NCBI RefSeq assembly: GCF_028401425.1
Contig: NZ_JAQOMS010000002.1
Coordinates: 4,526,001-4,590,000, forward strand
Length of the DNA stretch: 64,000 nt
Direction: 5' to 3'
Source: Psychrosphaera algicola
GTDB lineage: Bacteria > Pseudomonadota > Gammaproteobacteria > Enterobacterales > Alteromonadaceae
The notes beneath the pieces are model-generated. The model searched no databases, was not told the origin of the DNA, and saw nothing but the letters and a program-made list of their open reading frames with translations. Shown piece by piece: positions 10,852 through 21,529 of the stretch (positions are counted from its first letter, which is position 1; each line of letters opens with the position of its first letter). The position numbers were made by a program, and so were the translations under genes.

Positions 10852-10984
10852 TTGAAACTCATGCTAACTTAATCCTAATCACCTATTGTTTTTACCTTGT
10901 AAGGTTTAAACTTTTGGTGAATAGGCATCAAATCGGTGTCATTTAATTGTACCGAATTTAGTTTAAAGGACGTATTGGGCTTTT

Positions 10985-12828
10985 ATGGTTATTCGAGTTG
11001 TAACACCTAGCTTATCGATTGTAAGTTTTTTGATTTATGTGGTGCTGAGCTTTATCGCACTCAATGTTTCCGCGGTTTTAGCTGCGCCGACCCCGAGCTT
11101 ACCTGAGATAAAAAACAACAGGAAGATTTACTCAATAAATCCAAAAATGACACATTAATCGACAATTTAGTTGACGACTTAGAAGTAGAAAAACAACAAC
11201 AAAAAGCTGAAATTGCTGGCAACATTGCATTTTTATTGCGCGGAGTGAAAATCACCGGTAATAACGTCCTCACTAAAGAAGATGTTTCACCTCTCATACA
11301 ACCCCGAATTAATCAACAAATCACAGCAAACGAACTCAAAGATATTGCCGCAAAACTGACGTTGGTTTTGCAGTCTAAAGGTTATAAAAGTTCTAGAGCG
11401 TTTGTACCACCACAACAAATTAGTGGTGGCATTGTAGAGTTTCAAGTAGAAGAAGATTTGTTGAGCAATATCCATGTTCTCGGCAAAGACAGTTTTAAAT
11501 ATGAAGAGTCATTGTTTTATCAATACTTTGCGGATTTAAAAGGCAAAATCATTCATACTCCAACCTTAGTTGAGCGTCTGAAATATCTCAATTTTTTACC
11601 GGGTACCCGAATTAAACCCACACTCAAAAAAGTTGAATTTGGCAAGAGTGCTTTAGTCTTGGTATTAGAACCTGTAGAAGACTTAACCGCATTAGCGATA
11701 AACAATAACGCATCCCGTTATCAGGGAGATTTACGTACCGTGTTTTCTACGTTAGTTACCAACCCAACAGGTAGGTCAGATACTTTTAGTCTGTTTGCTG
11801 CAATTAATCCTGAGTTTCCCAAGTACTTCTCATCAATGGCAGCCAGTTATTCCGTACCGTTTGGCAACAAAGGGGCAAAATTGCACCTCAATATGTCTAA
11901 GCTGGACTATCAAATAGATCCTGACGCCATTGGTCAAAGTCTATTATTGTTTAGTGGGAGCAGTGACACTATGAGTGTGTCCTACGAAAAACCATTTTGG
12001 TTAGATGTAGGTAGCAACAGTTGGACCGTTGGGCTTGAGAAACGTTCGGCAAGTTCACAAACAACCAATAATTTTCCAGACCCACTTGTTGGCAATCAAA
12101 TAGGGTTTAAGTGGGTTGACCAATCTGAAACTTTATATGCATTAAATGCGTCAATGCAGTTTGTTTTTTCTGATCAGATTATTGATGAAAACTACCCAGC
12201 TCAAAATGTGCTTAATGTTAAAGTCGCTAAGATATTAGAAGGGCTAGCAGATGCCACGACGCAGGAAGAAATTGACTACAAAGAACTCAACAATAACAAT
12301 GGCATTATTCCACAAAAAGGCCCAATAGGTGACACTAGAGACGCAGTTGCTAATTTTTGGAAAGTTTATTTGAGTTATTATCGCCGACAAACATTACCGT
12401 GGAATATGACCCTTAATGTGCAGGCCAATATTGAGTGGGCCAATTTTGATAATATTCTAAGTTCATATGATTATGGTGGTGCGGATACGGGGACGTCTGG
12501 TGGTGATCTCAGTATTAGTGTGGCTCGGAATTTTGAATTTGAAAAGTATCTAGATTGGATGAATCTGCAATTTGGGTTTGAACAACAAATTTCCTACAAT
12601 ACGTTTTACCCTGACCGAAATAGACCATTAGACCGAAGTGTAGAAGCTTGTGGTGGCTTAACTGACTTAACGCCATATTCACAATATCGTTGTGACGCAT
12701 CGAGTCCCTTTCTATCGACACGACTTAAAAAAGACAATCATTTGTTGTCAGTTAAAGTACGAAGCCGATTGCAGAGCTTTGGCGTGACAGAAGATAAAGC
12801 CACTATTACCTACACTTATGTTTTTTAA
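10985..12828 (+). CDS. Two-partner secretion outer-membrane transporter (TpsB, ShlB/FhaC family)
   Basis: TpsB proteins export a partner TpsA through a 16-stranded outer-membrane barrel gated by two POTRA domains. The N-terminus from 10985 is a signal peptide ending near VSAVLA. A POTRA-like segment begins RGVKITGNNVLTKEDV and is followed by QISGGIVEFQVEED. The remainder is barrel-like and ends in the aromatic signature TITYTYVF. The frame breaks near 11118: one base appears to be lost where residues NNQED would need CCAGG. Corrected length is about 614 residues, slightly longer than FhaC. It is the last gene of the exoprotein locus; the exoprotein at 2-9322 is its likely substrate. The start is uncertain because the nearest AAGGA is about 15 bases upstream. 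Confidence 0.8.
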
Positions 12829-12908
12829 ACTCTATTGTTGAGACGAGTCCCGATAAGTAAAAGGTAAGACGAGTAATTCGGTTGTCGAATCGGATAGTAT
12901 CTGCATAT

Positions 12909-13404
12909 TTAGAATATTAACGTGTATTTTTTGATCGGCTCCTCTTCGCCATCCATAACAACAACCCCGTCTTCTTTAAAACCTAATTTAAGCAGTAAAT
13001 TTTGAGATGCAATATTAGGAAAGTCGACTACGCCATTTAGGGCTGTTAATCCTTTTCTTTTGCGTAATTGACCAAAGCTGAAGCGGCTTCGAAGGCGTAA
13101 CCTTTGCCAAAATAGTCAGGTAAAAAGGCATAGCCAATATCTTCAAATGCTAAGAAATCCCTTTTAAAAAACTGACAGAACCAATCGCAGTATGATCGTT
13201 ACGCCGCACAACTATAAACAAGCCATGGGTTGGATAATTGACAATATACTTCTCTAAAATCATTTCCTCAGCTTGCTTCACCGTACGAATACCGCGGTCA
13301 CCAATATTTTCGATAAAGCCGTTGGAATTAAGTAATTCAACCAGAAAAGGCGCATCTTTTAAGGTTAATTCACGAATGTTGAGACGGTCGGTGGTTATAT
13401 TCAT
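12909..13404 (-). CDS. GNAT family N-acetyltransferase (RimJ/RimL-like), two frame breaks
   Basis: The N-terminal half begins MNITTDRLNIRELTLKDAPF, the usual opening of RimJ/RimL-type acetyltransferases. The downstream frames contain the acetyl-CoA-binding region GYAFLPDYFGKGYAFEA and the later NIASQNLLLKLGFKEDG motif. The frame is lost near 13160 (A-run after TTTTTA) and near 13060 (aaaag for aaaaag). Restoring one base at each gives 165 residues, normal for the family. The substrate is unknown. The gene is convergent with tpsB. Confidence 0.75.
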
Positions 13405-13530
13405 CTTTGGCGTTTGATTTTACATTTAGTCTATTGGATTACTTTACGTGCTATTGGCAAGTAGAGGAAATGAAATTTTATGAGGAAGTCATTTTTAAAG
13501 CGAACAAAATCGTCCTTGTTTTTGTTCACT

Positions 13531-13649
13531 AATTTAGTATTTAGTATTTAGTATTTAGTATTTAGTATTTAGTATTTAGTATTTAGTATTTAGTATTTAG
13601 TATTTAGTATTTAGTATTTAGTATTTAGTATTTAGTATTTAGTATTTAG
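13531..13649. repeat. Heptanucleotide tandem repeat (TATTTAG), 17 units
   Basis: Sixteen exact TATTTAG units (13538-13649) follow one imperfect unit (AATTTAG). The array lies 38 bp beyond the liuE stop, between liuE and the GNAT gene, and is outside any gene. Seven-base arrays vary in length by slippage and could affect the 3' end of the liu transcript. Copy number in a long-read assembly is not reliable. Confidence 0.95.
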
Positions 13650-13686
13650 TGGTTATCATTGACTGCCATTTTTTACTGTTTTTCTA

Positions 13687-14600
13687 TTATGACTTGGCCG
13701 CTAATGCGTTTGCTACTTTTGATTGTGGCGGTTTTCCCAATGCAGCACATATATCAAGTCCTGCCTGTGCCAGTTTAGTTAAATCGACACCATGGGTGAT
13801 CCCCAACCCAGTTAACATATAAACGACGTCTTCGGTGGCTACATTACCCGATGCACCTTTGGCATACGGGCAACCGCCTAAACCAGCAACTGCCGAATCT
13901 ATGACACTGACGCCAAGCTCTAGACAGGCGTAAATATTGGCTAACGCTTGTCCATAAGTATCATGAAAGTGCACCGCTAAGTGCTTTATCGGTACGACCT
14001 CTGCAACCGCCTGCAACATCGCTTTTGCCTGTAGTGGTGTGCCAACGCCAATAGTATCGCCCAATGAAATTTCATAGCAACCCATTTTATACAGGGTTTG
14101 TGCAACGTTCACGACATTGTTGATGTCAATGTTACCTTCATAGGGGCAACCTAAAACACAAGATACATAACCACGGACTTTGACGTTTTCTAATTTGGCT
14201 TGAGCCATAATGGGTTCGAAGCGCTGTAAGCTTTCTGCGATTGAACAGTTTATGTTTTTTGTGAAAACGACTCGCTGGCAGCACCAAAAATAGCGACTTC
14301 ATCAACTCCAGCACGAATCGCGTCCTCATAACCTTTCATATTTGGAGTGAGGGCAGGGTAGCTGATATTGGTTTTACGGGATATCCTGCTGAAAATGTCT
14401 GCACTACCCGCCATTTGCGGCACCCATTTAGGGGACACAAACGATCCCGATTCAATCACCTGCAAGCCAGTTTCAGATAAGCTGTTGATCAGTTTAATTT
14501 TATCTTCTAATGTGACCGGAACTTCATTTTGAAGACCATCACGTGGACCGACTTCAACAATTTTTACCGATTGTGGAAAGCCTGTTACTGTTGTATTCAT
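13687..14600 (-). CDS. liuE: Hydroxymethylglutaryl-CoA lyase
   Basis: Cleaves 3-hydroxy-3-methylglutaryl-CoA to acetyl-CoA and acetoacetate, the last step of the liu leucine route. The N-terminal active-site motif EVGPRDGLQNE, the metal-binding HFHDTYGQALAN and the catalytic Cys loop GLGGCPYAKGASGN are all present. A one-base loss in an A-run near 14256 breaks the frame after SESFSQK; the continuation NINCSIAESLQRFEPIMAQAK is intact in the next frame, giving about 304 residues. The ATG overlaps the liuD stop (ATGA), so translation is probably coupled. It is the last gene of the operon. Confidence 0.93.
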
Positions 14601-16711
14601 TTATTTGTTTCCTGTTCGGCTTTGGTAACAGAATTTGGTGCTTCTGTAACAAGGTCAAACGCCAATAATGGCGATCCACCGTCGACCATATCGCCTTCTG
14701 CATAATAAAATTCAGTGACGACACCATCTGCTGAGGCTCGAATGGTATGCTCCATTTTCATCGCTTCCATGATCACGAGAGCCTTACCTTTAGTTACCGG
14801 TTCACCGACGGCAACCAAGTTACTGACAAGTGTGCCGTTCATTGGTGCAAGTAATCCGTCGTTACCAGCCACATCATCAACTTCACCTAAACTTGGCAGT
14901 ACGCGGCTAAACTGAAAAACACCACTTGGGTGATAAAGACTCATTTCTAAACCATTTTGAACCAACTCTGCCGTTGTCCGATAGCCATCAATATAACAAG
15001 TTAATGTATTGTTAGACTTAGCATTGGTGACCGTTGAATGGGCGCTATCAAGTTGCGTGTGCAACGAACCTTGGCAGTCGACAGCTAAACGAGAGAATGC
15101 TTCGCCTTGGATAGATATTAAATAATAACAAAGGTGGGCCGTGCGTTTTTGTTCAACCGATATTTGATATTCGCGATTATCATGACTGAGCACAAACGAC
15201 TGCGTATGTGGCTCATTAAGTCGCCACCCGTTGCGTTGATGCCATGGTGAGTTGCGGTCTTGGCTGTGCTCTGCGACAATTTTTGCGTCATTTTTCTCGG
15301 TTAAGACTAATGCCAGTGCTGCCATTGGTAGCTCTTTACTAAGGGCTTGTTCTGTTGAATGGAACAACTGGTCTTGGTTTTTGTCGATAAAGCCTGTATC
15401 AATTTCTTCACGAATAAAAGGCTCGCATGTACTTAAATTATACAAAAACTCAATGTTAGTTGTAACACCACTAATGCGGAAGGCCGCGAGTGCTTTTGAT
15501 AGTCGCTGTAACGCCTTTTGACGGGTTTCGCCCCATACAATGAGCTTTGCTATCATAGGATCGTAATACACGCTGACCTCGTCGCCTTGACGCACGCCCG
15601 TGTCGACCCGCACAAATTTATTTTGCTCAGGAGTTTGCATAAATTCCAACAAACCCGTTGCCGGTAAAAAGTCATTGTTGGCGTCTTCGGCGTAAATACG
15701 TGCTTCAAAAGCATGGCCATGAATGGCAAGCTCGTACTGTTGTTTCGGTAACGATTCGCCAAAGGCGACTCGCAATTGCCATTCCACGAGATCTTCGCCG
15801 GTGATCATTTCCGTTACGGGGTGTTCAACTTGCAGACGGGTATTCATTTCCATAAAGTAGAACGAACCGTCTACGTCTAATAAAAATTCCACTGTCCCCG
15901 CACCACAATAACCAATCGCTTTAGCTGCTTTGATGGCCGCTTCACCCATTTGTTGACGAAGCGATTCGGACATACCAAATGCGGGCGCTTCTTCAATGAT
16001 CTTTTGATGGCGACGTTGCACAGAACAATCGCGCTCAAATAAATAAACTGCATTGCCATGGCTGTCACAGAATACTTGAATTTCCACATGACGGGGTTGT
16101 GTTAAGTATTTTTCAACTAACATGATGTCGTCGCCAAATGACGAACGTGCTTCGCGTTTCGCTGCCGCTAAGCCTTCGGCAAATTCATCCGCTGACCAGA
16201 CTTGACGCATGCCTTTACCGCCGCCACCGGCAGCGGCTTTTAATAATACTGGGTAACCCATGTCGTCCGCGGCTTTTTTAATAATAGCATCTGACTGATC
16301 ATCGCCATGATAACCGGGAACGAGCGGTACATTGGCTTTTTCCATTATCGTTTTAGCGGCGGATTTGCTGCCCATCGCTTCAATAGCAGAAACTGGCGGT
16401 CCAATAAAACAAATGTTTTCTTGTTCGCATCGGCGACAAAAATCTGCGTTTTCAGATAAAAAACCATATCCTGTGTGGATTGCTTGAGCGCCTGTTTGTT
16501 TAGCGGCGTCGACGACTTTATCACCCAATAAATAACTTTCACGAGATGGCGAAGGGCCTAAATAGACCGCTTCATCCGCCATATTGACATGGAGTGAATC
16601 TTTATCTGCGTCGGAATAAACAGCCACTGTGCTTATCCCCATAGCGCGCGCCGTTTTTATTATACGGCAAGCAATTTCACCACGATTAGCAATAAGTATT
16701 TTAGTAAACAT
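14597..16711 (-). CDS. liuD: Methylcrotonyl-CoA carboxylase, biotin-containing alpha subunit
   Basis: Carboxylates biotin for conversion of 3-methylcrotonyl-CoA to 3-methylglutaconyl-CoA together with LiuB. The 704-residue protein has an N-terminal biotin carboxylase domain (LIANRGEIACRI), the ATP-grasp glycine-rich loop GGGGKGMRQV, the catalytic EMNTRLQVEHPVTE segment, and a C-terminal biotinyl domain with the attachment lysine in EAMKMEH. Length and domain order match MccA/LiuD. It is uninterrupted, 5 bp after liuC and overlapping liuE. Confidence 0.96.
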   Translation of the reverse strand: MFTKILIANRGEIACRIIKTARAMGISTVAVYSDADKDSLHVNMADEAVYLGPSPSRESYLLGDKVVDAAKQTGAQAIHTGYGFLSENADFCRRCEQENICFIGPPVSAIEAMGSKSAAKTIMEKANVPLVPGYHGDDQSDAIIKKAADDMGYPVLLKAAAGGGGKGMRQVWSADEFAEGLAAAKREARSSFGDDIMLVEKYLTQPRHVEIQVFCDSHGNAVYLFERDCSVQRRHQKIIEEAPAFGMSESLRQQMGEAAIKAAKAIGYCGAGTVEFLLDVDGSFYFMEMNTRLQVEHPVTEMITGEDLVEWQLRVAFGESLPKQQYELAIHGHAFEARIYAEDANNDFLPATGLLEFMQTPEQNKFVRVDTGVRQGDEVSVYYDPMIAKLIVWGETRQKALQRLSKALAAFRISGVTTNIEFLYNLSTCEPFIREEIDTGFIDKNQDQLFHSTEQALSKELPMAALALVLTEKNDAKIVAEHSQDRNSPWHQRNGWRLNEPHTQSFVLSHDNREYQISVEQKRTAHLCYYLISIQGEAFSRLAVDCQGSLHTQLDSAHSTVTNAKSNNTLTCYIDGYRTTAELVQNGLEMSLYHPSGVFQFSRVLPSLGEVDDVAGNDGLLAPMNGTLVSNLVAVGEPVTKGKALVIMEAMKMEHTIRASADGVVTEFYYAEGDMVDGGSPLLAFDLVTEAPNSVTKAEQETNK

Positions 16712-16716
16712 TGAGA

Positions 16717-17546
16717 TTATTCCTGTAGCTTATTAGCTGTAGACCCACGTTGCCAATTTGGTTGGCGTTTTTCAAAAAAGGCGGTTAACCCTTCTTGGCC
16801 TTCGGCTGATACTCGAATTTCTGCGATTCGACGGCTTGTTTCTGCCATTATCGTGTCATCCACATCTTGGCCTGCAACATCAAAAATCAACGCTTTAGCT
16901 TCACGAATTGCTGTAGGACCATTATTGAGTAAAAGGTTGGTCATGTTTTCAGTTAGTTCGTCTAGTTCAGTGACCGCAACAACTTCGTCAATTAAGCCAA
17001 TTTGCTGGGCTTTTGCCGCAAAAAACGTTCCGCAGTGGCAAAGTAACGTCGACTGGCCTTAACACCAATCGCGGCTACAACGTAAGGGCTAATCGTTGCT
17101 GGGATCAGGCCGAGTTTAACTTCACTTAAACAAAAGCTGGCTTTTTCAGACGCGAGGGTAATGTCACAACAACTCACAAGTCCTACCGCACCGCCAAACG
17201 CTGCACCTTGGACTTTAGCAATTGTAGGTTGTGGAAGGTAATTTAATGCGTATAACATCGATGCTAGGGCATTGGCGTCTGTTAAATTATCCTCGAAAGA
17301 ATAACTTGCCATTCGTTTCATCCAACCTAAGTCCGCACCGGCGCTAAAGCTTTTACCGTTTGCTGCAAGTACAACCACGCTGATGTCCTGCCGTGTGGCG
17401 ATATGATCAAAAGTACGTTGTAATACGCCAATTATTGTATCGTCAAAAGCATTGTGTTTATCAGGATTATTGAGGGTCACCGTCGCAACACCACGGCTAT
17501 CCACAGTAAATAAAACTGCGTTGTTTTGAGTCGAGAATTCAGTCAT
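16717..17546 (-). CDS. liuC: 3-methylglutaconyl-CoA hydratase (enoyl-CoA hydratase family)
   Basis: Hydrates 3-methylglutaconyl-CoA to HMG-CoA. Crotonase-fold motifs are visible: ANGKSFSAGADLGWM for the first oxyanion-hole strand and KVQGAAFGGAVGLVSCCDI for the second. The frame breaks near 17025 in a T/A run; the correct continuation AAKAQQIGLIDEVVAVTELDE joins the downstream part for about 276 residues. It lies 9 bp after liuB and 5 bp before liuD. The substrate is assigned from operon position. Confidence 0.93.
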
Positions 17547-17555
17547 GTCAGCCCC

Positions 17556-19161
17556 TTACATTCTGAAAATACCAAACTTGGTATCTTCTATTGGTTTGTT
17601 AAGGGAAGCCGAAATGGCAAGACCTAATACTTGTCGAGTTTCCGCAGGGTCAATTACACCATCGTCCCACAATCGAGCAGAAGCGTAATATGGGTGCCCT
17701 TGGTGCTCGTAAGCGTCGATAATTGGCTGTTTAAATTCAGCTTCTTGTTCATCGCTCCAGTCTTCACCACGTTTGGCTTTTTGATCACGGGTTACTTGTG
17801 CTAATACGCCAGCGGCTTGTTCACCGCCCATGACCGAAATGCGGGCATTTGGCCACATAAATAAAAATCGTGGGTCGTAGGCGCGCCCACACATACCGTA
17901 GTTTCCGGCACCATAACTGCCACCGATTAATATGGTAAATTTAGGAACTTTGGCACAGGCAACGGCCGTTACCATTTTTGCGCCGTGTTTGGCGATACCG
18001 CCGGCTTCATACTGTTTGCCAACCATAAAGCCTGTAATATTTTGCAAAAAGACCAGTGGAATTTTGCGTTGGGCACATAGCTCAATAAAATGCGCGCCTT
18101 TTTCTGCGGATTCGCCAAATAAAATGCCATTATTAGCAACTATACCAACAGGATAACCGTAAATGTGGGCAAAACCACAAACCAATGTTGAACCATAAAG
18201 TGCTTTAAATTCGTCAAATTCGCTGTTGTCGACGACCCGTGCGATGATTTCTTTTACATCATATGGCTGGCGTGGATCTTTAGGGATCACGCCATAAATG
18301 TCTTGAGTTGGGTAGGCCGGTGGCGTGACATCTTTAACCGCCAGTTGCATTGGCTTAACTCGATTTAAATTGCTTATGGCACTGCGTGCTAACTCTAATG
18401 CGTGGTGATCGTTTTGAGCATAATGATCTGACACGCCAGATGTTCGGCAATGCACGTCGGCGCCGCCAAGCTCTTCCGCAGTGACAACTTCGCCCGTCGC
18501 GGCTTTTACTAGAGGCGGGCCAGCTAAAAATATCGTGCCTTGTTCTTTTACAATAATGGATTCGTCAGCCATTGCTGGGACATACGCACCACCGGCGGTA
18601 CACGACCCCATTACCACAGCAATTTGTGGAATGTTTTGTGCGGACATATTAGCTTGATTAAAAAGATCCGGCCAAAATGCTCCCGGTCTGGGAATACTTC
18701 GTCTTGATTTGGTAAATTGGCGCCACCTGAGTCAACCAGATAAATACACGGCAGGTTATTTTCCTGCGCTATGGTTTGCGCGCGAAGATGTTTTTTACCG
18801 TAAGCGGGTAATAGGTGCCGCCTTTTACTGTTGCATCATTAGCAACGATGACACACTCTTGCCCACCCACTTGACCAATGCCAGTAATAATACCAGCAGC
18901 AGGAACATTGTCTGGGTAAACATCAAGTGCAGCAAGTTGTGACAATTCTAAAAATGGTGAACCTTGGTCCAGCAACTGAGTCACCCGATCACGAGGTAAT
19001 AACTTACCACGGGATAAGTGGCGCTCACGGCTTTTTTCGCCGCCACCTAACTTGATTTTTTCTAATGTGGTTTTTAAGTCGTCAACCTGAGCCTGCATAT
19101 GTTCTGCATTTTGGATAAACTCTGGGCTGCGTGGGTTCAATTTAGTAACTAATTTCGCCAT
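17556..19161 (-). CDS. liuB: Methylcrotonyl-CoA carboxylase, carboxyltransferase beta subunit
   Basis: Transfers the carboxyl group from biotin on LiuD to 3-methylcrotonyl-CoA. The N-terminal part (RGKLLPRDRVTQLLDQGSPF) and C-terminal part (GSCTAGGAYVPAMADE, FAHIYGYPVGIVANNG, GGSYGAGNYGMCGRAYDPRF) are characteristic of the acyl-CoA carboxyltransferase beta family. Two one-base losses, in an A-run near 18795 and a T-run near 18662, split the frame in three. Joined length is about 535 residues, normal for MccB. It is second of the structural genes, 158 bp after liuA. Confidence 0.94.
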
Positions 19162-19203
19162 GACAGTTTCTCTTTGGAGGCCCGTATCGGAGGCCTCTAT
19201 CTA

Positions 19204-19223
19204 GAGACATCAACGGATGTCTC
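19204..19223 (-). other. Perfect inverted repeat in the liuA-liuB gap
   Basis: An 8-bp perfect stem (GAGACATC/GATGTCTC) with a 4-base loop lies in the 158-bp gap between liuA and liuB, beside a weaker GAGGCC/GGCCTC stem at about 19176-19199. There is no T-run, so it is not a classical terminator. An RNA-processing or stability element is possible. Confidence 0.5.
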
Positions 19224-19319
19224 GTTACGTTTATTTGTCCGATTCAAACCCTATTCATATTGCAAATATTGAATCGTGTCGATGTAATTCCAAATTCAAA
19301 ATAGTCGCGTGGGCAGACC

Positions 19320-20489
19320 TTATTTGGATTCGTTAAATAATTCACGACCAATTAACATTCTACGAATTTCAGATGTACCGGCGCCAATTTCATAGAGTTT
19401 GGCGTCACGCAATAAACGTCCAACTGGGAATTCATTGATGTAGCCGTTACCGCCAAGGAGTTGAATTGCATCAAGGGCCATTTTGGTGGCAAGTTCTGCT
19501 GAATATAAAATGACAGCAGCGGCGTCTTTACGAGTCGTTTCACCGCGGTCACATGCAGCGGCAACAGCATAAACATAAGATTTAGCCGCATTCATTTGGG
19601 TATACATATCTGCTAGTTTGCCTTGGATTAATTGGAATTCACCAATCGATTGGCCAAACTGTTTTCGGTCGTGGACATATGGCACTACAATATCCATACA
19701 TGCATCCATAATCCCAAGTGGACCACCGGATAAGACAACACGTTCGTAGTCCAAACCAGACATTAAAACGCGAACGCCTTTGCCTTCTTGACCAAGTATG
19801 TTTTCTGCTGGTACTTCACAGTCTTCAAACACTAATTCACAGGTGTTCGAACCGCGCATACCTAATTTGTCGAGTTTCTGGTGACGGGAAAACCTAGGGT
19901 AATCGCGTTCAACGATAAATGCTGAAATGCCTTTAGAACCTGCATTTACATCAGTTTTTGCATAAATAACATAAACATCAGCGTCGGGACCATTGGTGAT
20001 CCACATTTTGTTGCCGTTAAGAATATACTTATCGCCTTTTTTGTCGGCTCTTAATTTCATGCTTACAACGTCTGAGCCCGCATTCGGTTCTGACATTGCT
20101 AATGCGCCAACATGTTCGCCTGTACATAACTTAGGAAGGTATTTTAATTTTTGCTCATGGCTGCCATTTTTACGCAATTGATTCAAACAAAGGTTAGACA
20201 TTGCACCATAACTTAAACCAACAGACGCCGATGCACGGCTGATCTCCTGCATTGCAATTACATGTTCTATGTAACCTAAATTACTGCCACCGTATTCTTC
20301 TTCCACTGTCATGCCAAGCAATCCCATTTCTCCAAACTTACGCCATAGGTCGCTTGGAAATTCGTTGTCGATGTCAATTTGCGCCGCTCGTGGTGCAATT
20401 TCATCGCGGGCAAAGGCATTAACTTGGTCGCGGATCATATCGACAGTTTCGCCAAGATTAAAATTTAGGGACGTGAAAGGACTGATCAT
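19320..20489 (-). CDS. liuA: Isovaleryl-CoA dehydrogenase
   Basis: FAD-dependent oxidation of isovaleryl-CoA to 3-methylcrotonyl-CoA. The 389-residue protein has the acyl-CoA dehydrogenase signatures AMSEPNAGSDVVSMKLRA and QLLGGNGYINEFPVGRLLRDAK, and LSGGPLGIMDACMD; the Glu in GLDYERVVLSGG is placed as in isovaleryl-CoA dehydrogenases. It is first of the structural genes and 91 bp after liuR. No frame damage is seen. Confidence 0.95.
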   Translation of the reverse strand: MISPFTSLNFNLGETVDMIRDQVNAFARDEIAPRAAQIDIDNEFPSDLWRKFGEMGLLGMTVEEEYGGSNLGYIEHVIAMQEISRASASVGLSYGAMSNLCLNQLRKNGSHEQKLKYLPKLCTGEHVGALAMSEPNAGSDVVSMKLRADKKGDKYILNGNKMWITNGPDADVYVIYAKTDVNAGSKGISAFIVERDYPRFSRHQKLDKLGMRGSNTCELVFEDCEVPAENILGQEGKGVRVLMSGLDYERVVLSGGPLGIMDACMDIVVPYVHDRKQFGQSIGEFQLIQGKLADMYTQMNAAKSYVYAVAAACDRGETTRKDAAAVILYSAELATKMALDAIQLLGGNGYINEFPVGRLLRDAKLYEIGAGTSEIRRMLIGRELFNESK

Positions 20490-20580
20490 GATGGTTCTCT
20501 TATTCTTATGTTAATAGGGTTCTGTTGATTGATTTTTGTTCTATTTTTCAGTTTTAATATTTGTAACAACTAGTGTAGTT

Positions 20581-20967
20581 CTAAATTTTAGCTAATGATT
20601 CATTGCAGCTATCTTCGAGTGCCGCTAAGTCGTGTAAAATATCTTCCAGATCTTTTTGTTGTTGGATAAGTTGTTGTTTTTTGGCGGCGATGAGTTCCAA
20701 CATTTTATTTAATTGTTTTTCTTCTGTTGGTTCATTATCGTATAGTTCAAATATCGTTTTAGTTTCGCCTAATGAGAAGCCTAAACGTTTGCCACGTAAA
20801 ATGAGCTTTAAACGAGTTCTGTCTTTTGAACTGTAAACTCGCGATTGCCCTTTACGACTGGGATATAACAATCCTTCGTCTTCGTAAAAACGAATACTGC
20901 GGGTCGTGACATCAAACTCTTTTGCTAACTCACCAATAGTGAATGTTGTTTGGTTTTGAGTTGTCAT
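20581..20967 (-). CDS. liuR: MerR-family transcriptional regulator of the leucine operon
   Basis: A 128-residue protein with an N-terminal MerR winged helix (FTIGELAKEFDVTTRSIRFY, then EDEGLLYPSR) followed by a coiled-coil dimerisation helix (residues about 80-120). Both the family and the position at the head of liuABCDE match LiuR, which represses branched-chain amino-acid degradation genes in many proteobacteria. A palindrome 44 bp upstream of its start is the likely operator. The C-terminal part is mostly helix, with a single Cys in EDSCNESLAKI. Confidence 0.92.
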   Translation of the reverse strand: MTTQNQTTFTIGELAKEFDVTTRSIRFYEDEGLLYPSRKGQSRVYSSKDRTRLKLILRGKRLGFSLGETKTIFELYDNEPTEEKQLNKMLELIAAKKQQLIQQQKDLEDILHDLAALEDSCNESLAKI

Positions 20968-21529
20968 TAAGAACTTCCTACAAATTAATTTTTACAAATA
21001 TTAGGGTAAGTTTACGTAAACGTAAAGTTAGATGTTTTTTATCCTTTTCTCCAACTGTAAATAAATTCGCACAATGTCGTTTTAGATTTGTATTTCAGTT
21101 CATTTCCTTTGTTTGGCAAAGACTCAGGTACACAACGGCATATTTGTAAACGATGGTGTTGAATAGACGTTGAATTAGTGACTCTCGGCAGGGATCAAAT
21201 AAGCGTCTAATATGATCATTTAGGTTTTATCTATTGGTTTATAAGTGAATTTAATGTCGTTGAAATTAAAAATGTGGGTAAAAGTCTTTCTTCGAGGCGG
21301 GGTTTTAAGGGTTGTCTATCTGTTAGTTTGTGCTTAGGTTGATGTATTTAAATAGCTTTTTTGTTTTCGTGTAAATAATATTTTCCAACTGGTGGTTAAG
21401 CAAATCAGTGTTGAAAATTGGTTTACTCATGCAACCATCGTAGTATCCCCAGCATAAATTATAAGGGGTAAACTAAGCCCCACGCTTTAGTACCAATTAG
21501 GTCATCAACAAAATAGAAGGGTAAGCATT
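20968..21529. other. 562-bp divergent intergenic region
   Basis: This gap separates liuR (minus) from the thiolase gene (plus). Apart from the LiuR-type palindrome at 21011-21026 I see no gene. A small GGGG/CCCC inverted repeat lies near 21465-21482, upstream of the thiolase start. Short open frames here lack ribosome sites. Confidence 0.6.
21011..21026. promoter_or_regulatory. Probable LiuR operator
   Basis: The 16-bp sequence TTTACGTAAACGTAAA has perfect 6-bp arms (TTTACG/CGTAAA) and a 4-base centre, the form expected of MerR-family sites. It lies 44 bp upstream of liuR in the liuR-thiolase gap, so autoregulation and control of the operon are likely. I saw no second copy in the gap before liuA. 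Confidence 0.7.

Noticed and set aside
20943..21149. 68-codon plus-strand frame upstream of the thiolase gene
   Set aside because: It overlaps the liuR start and the LiuR operator and has no ribosome site.
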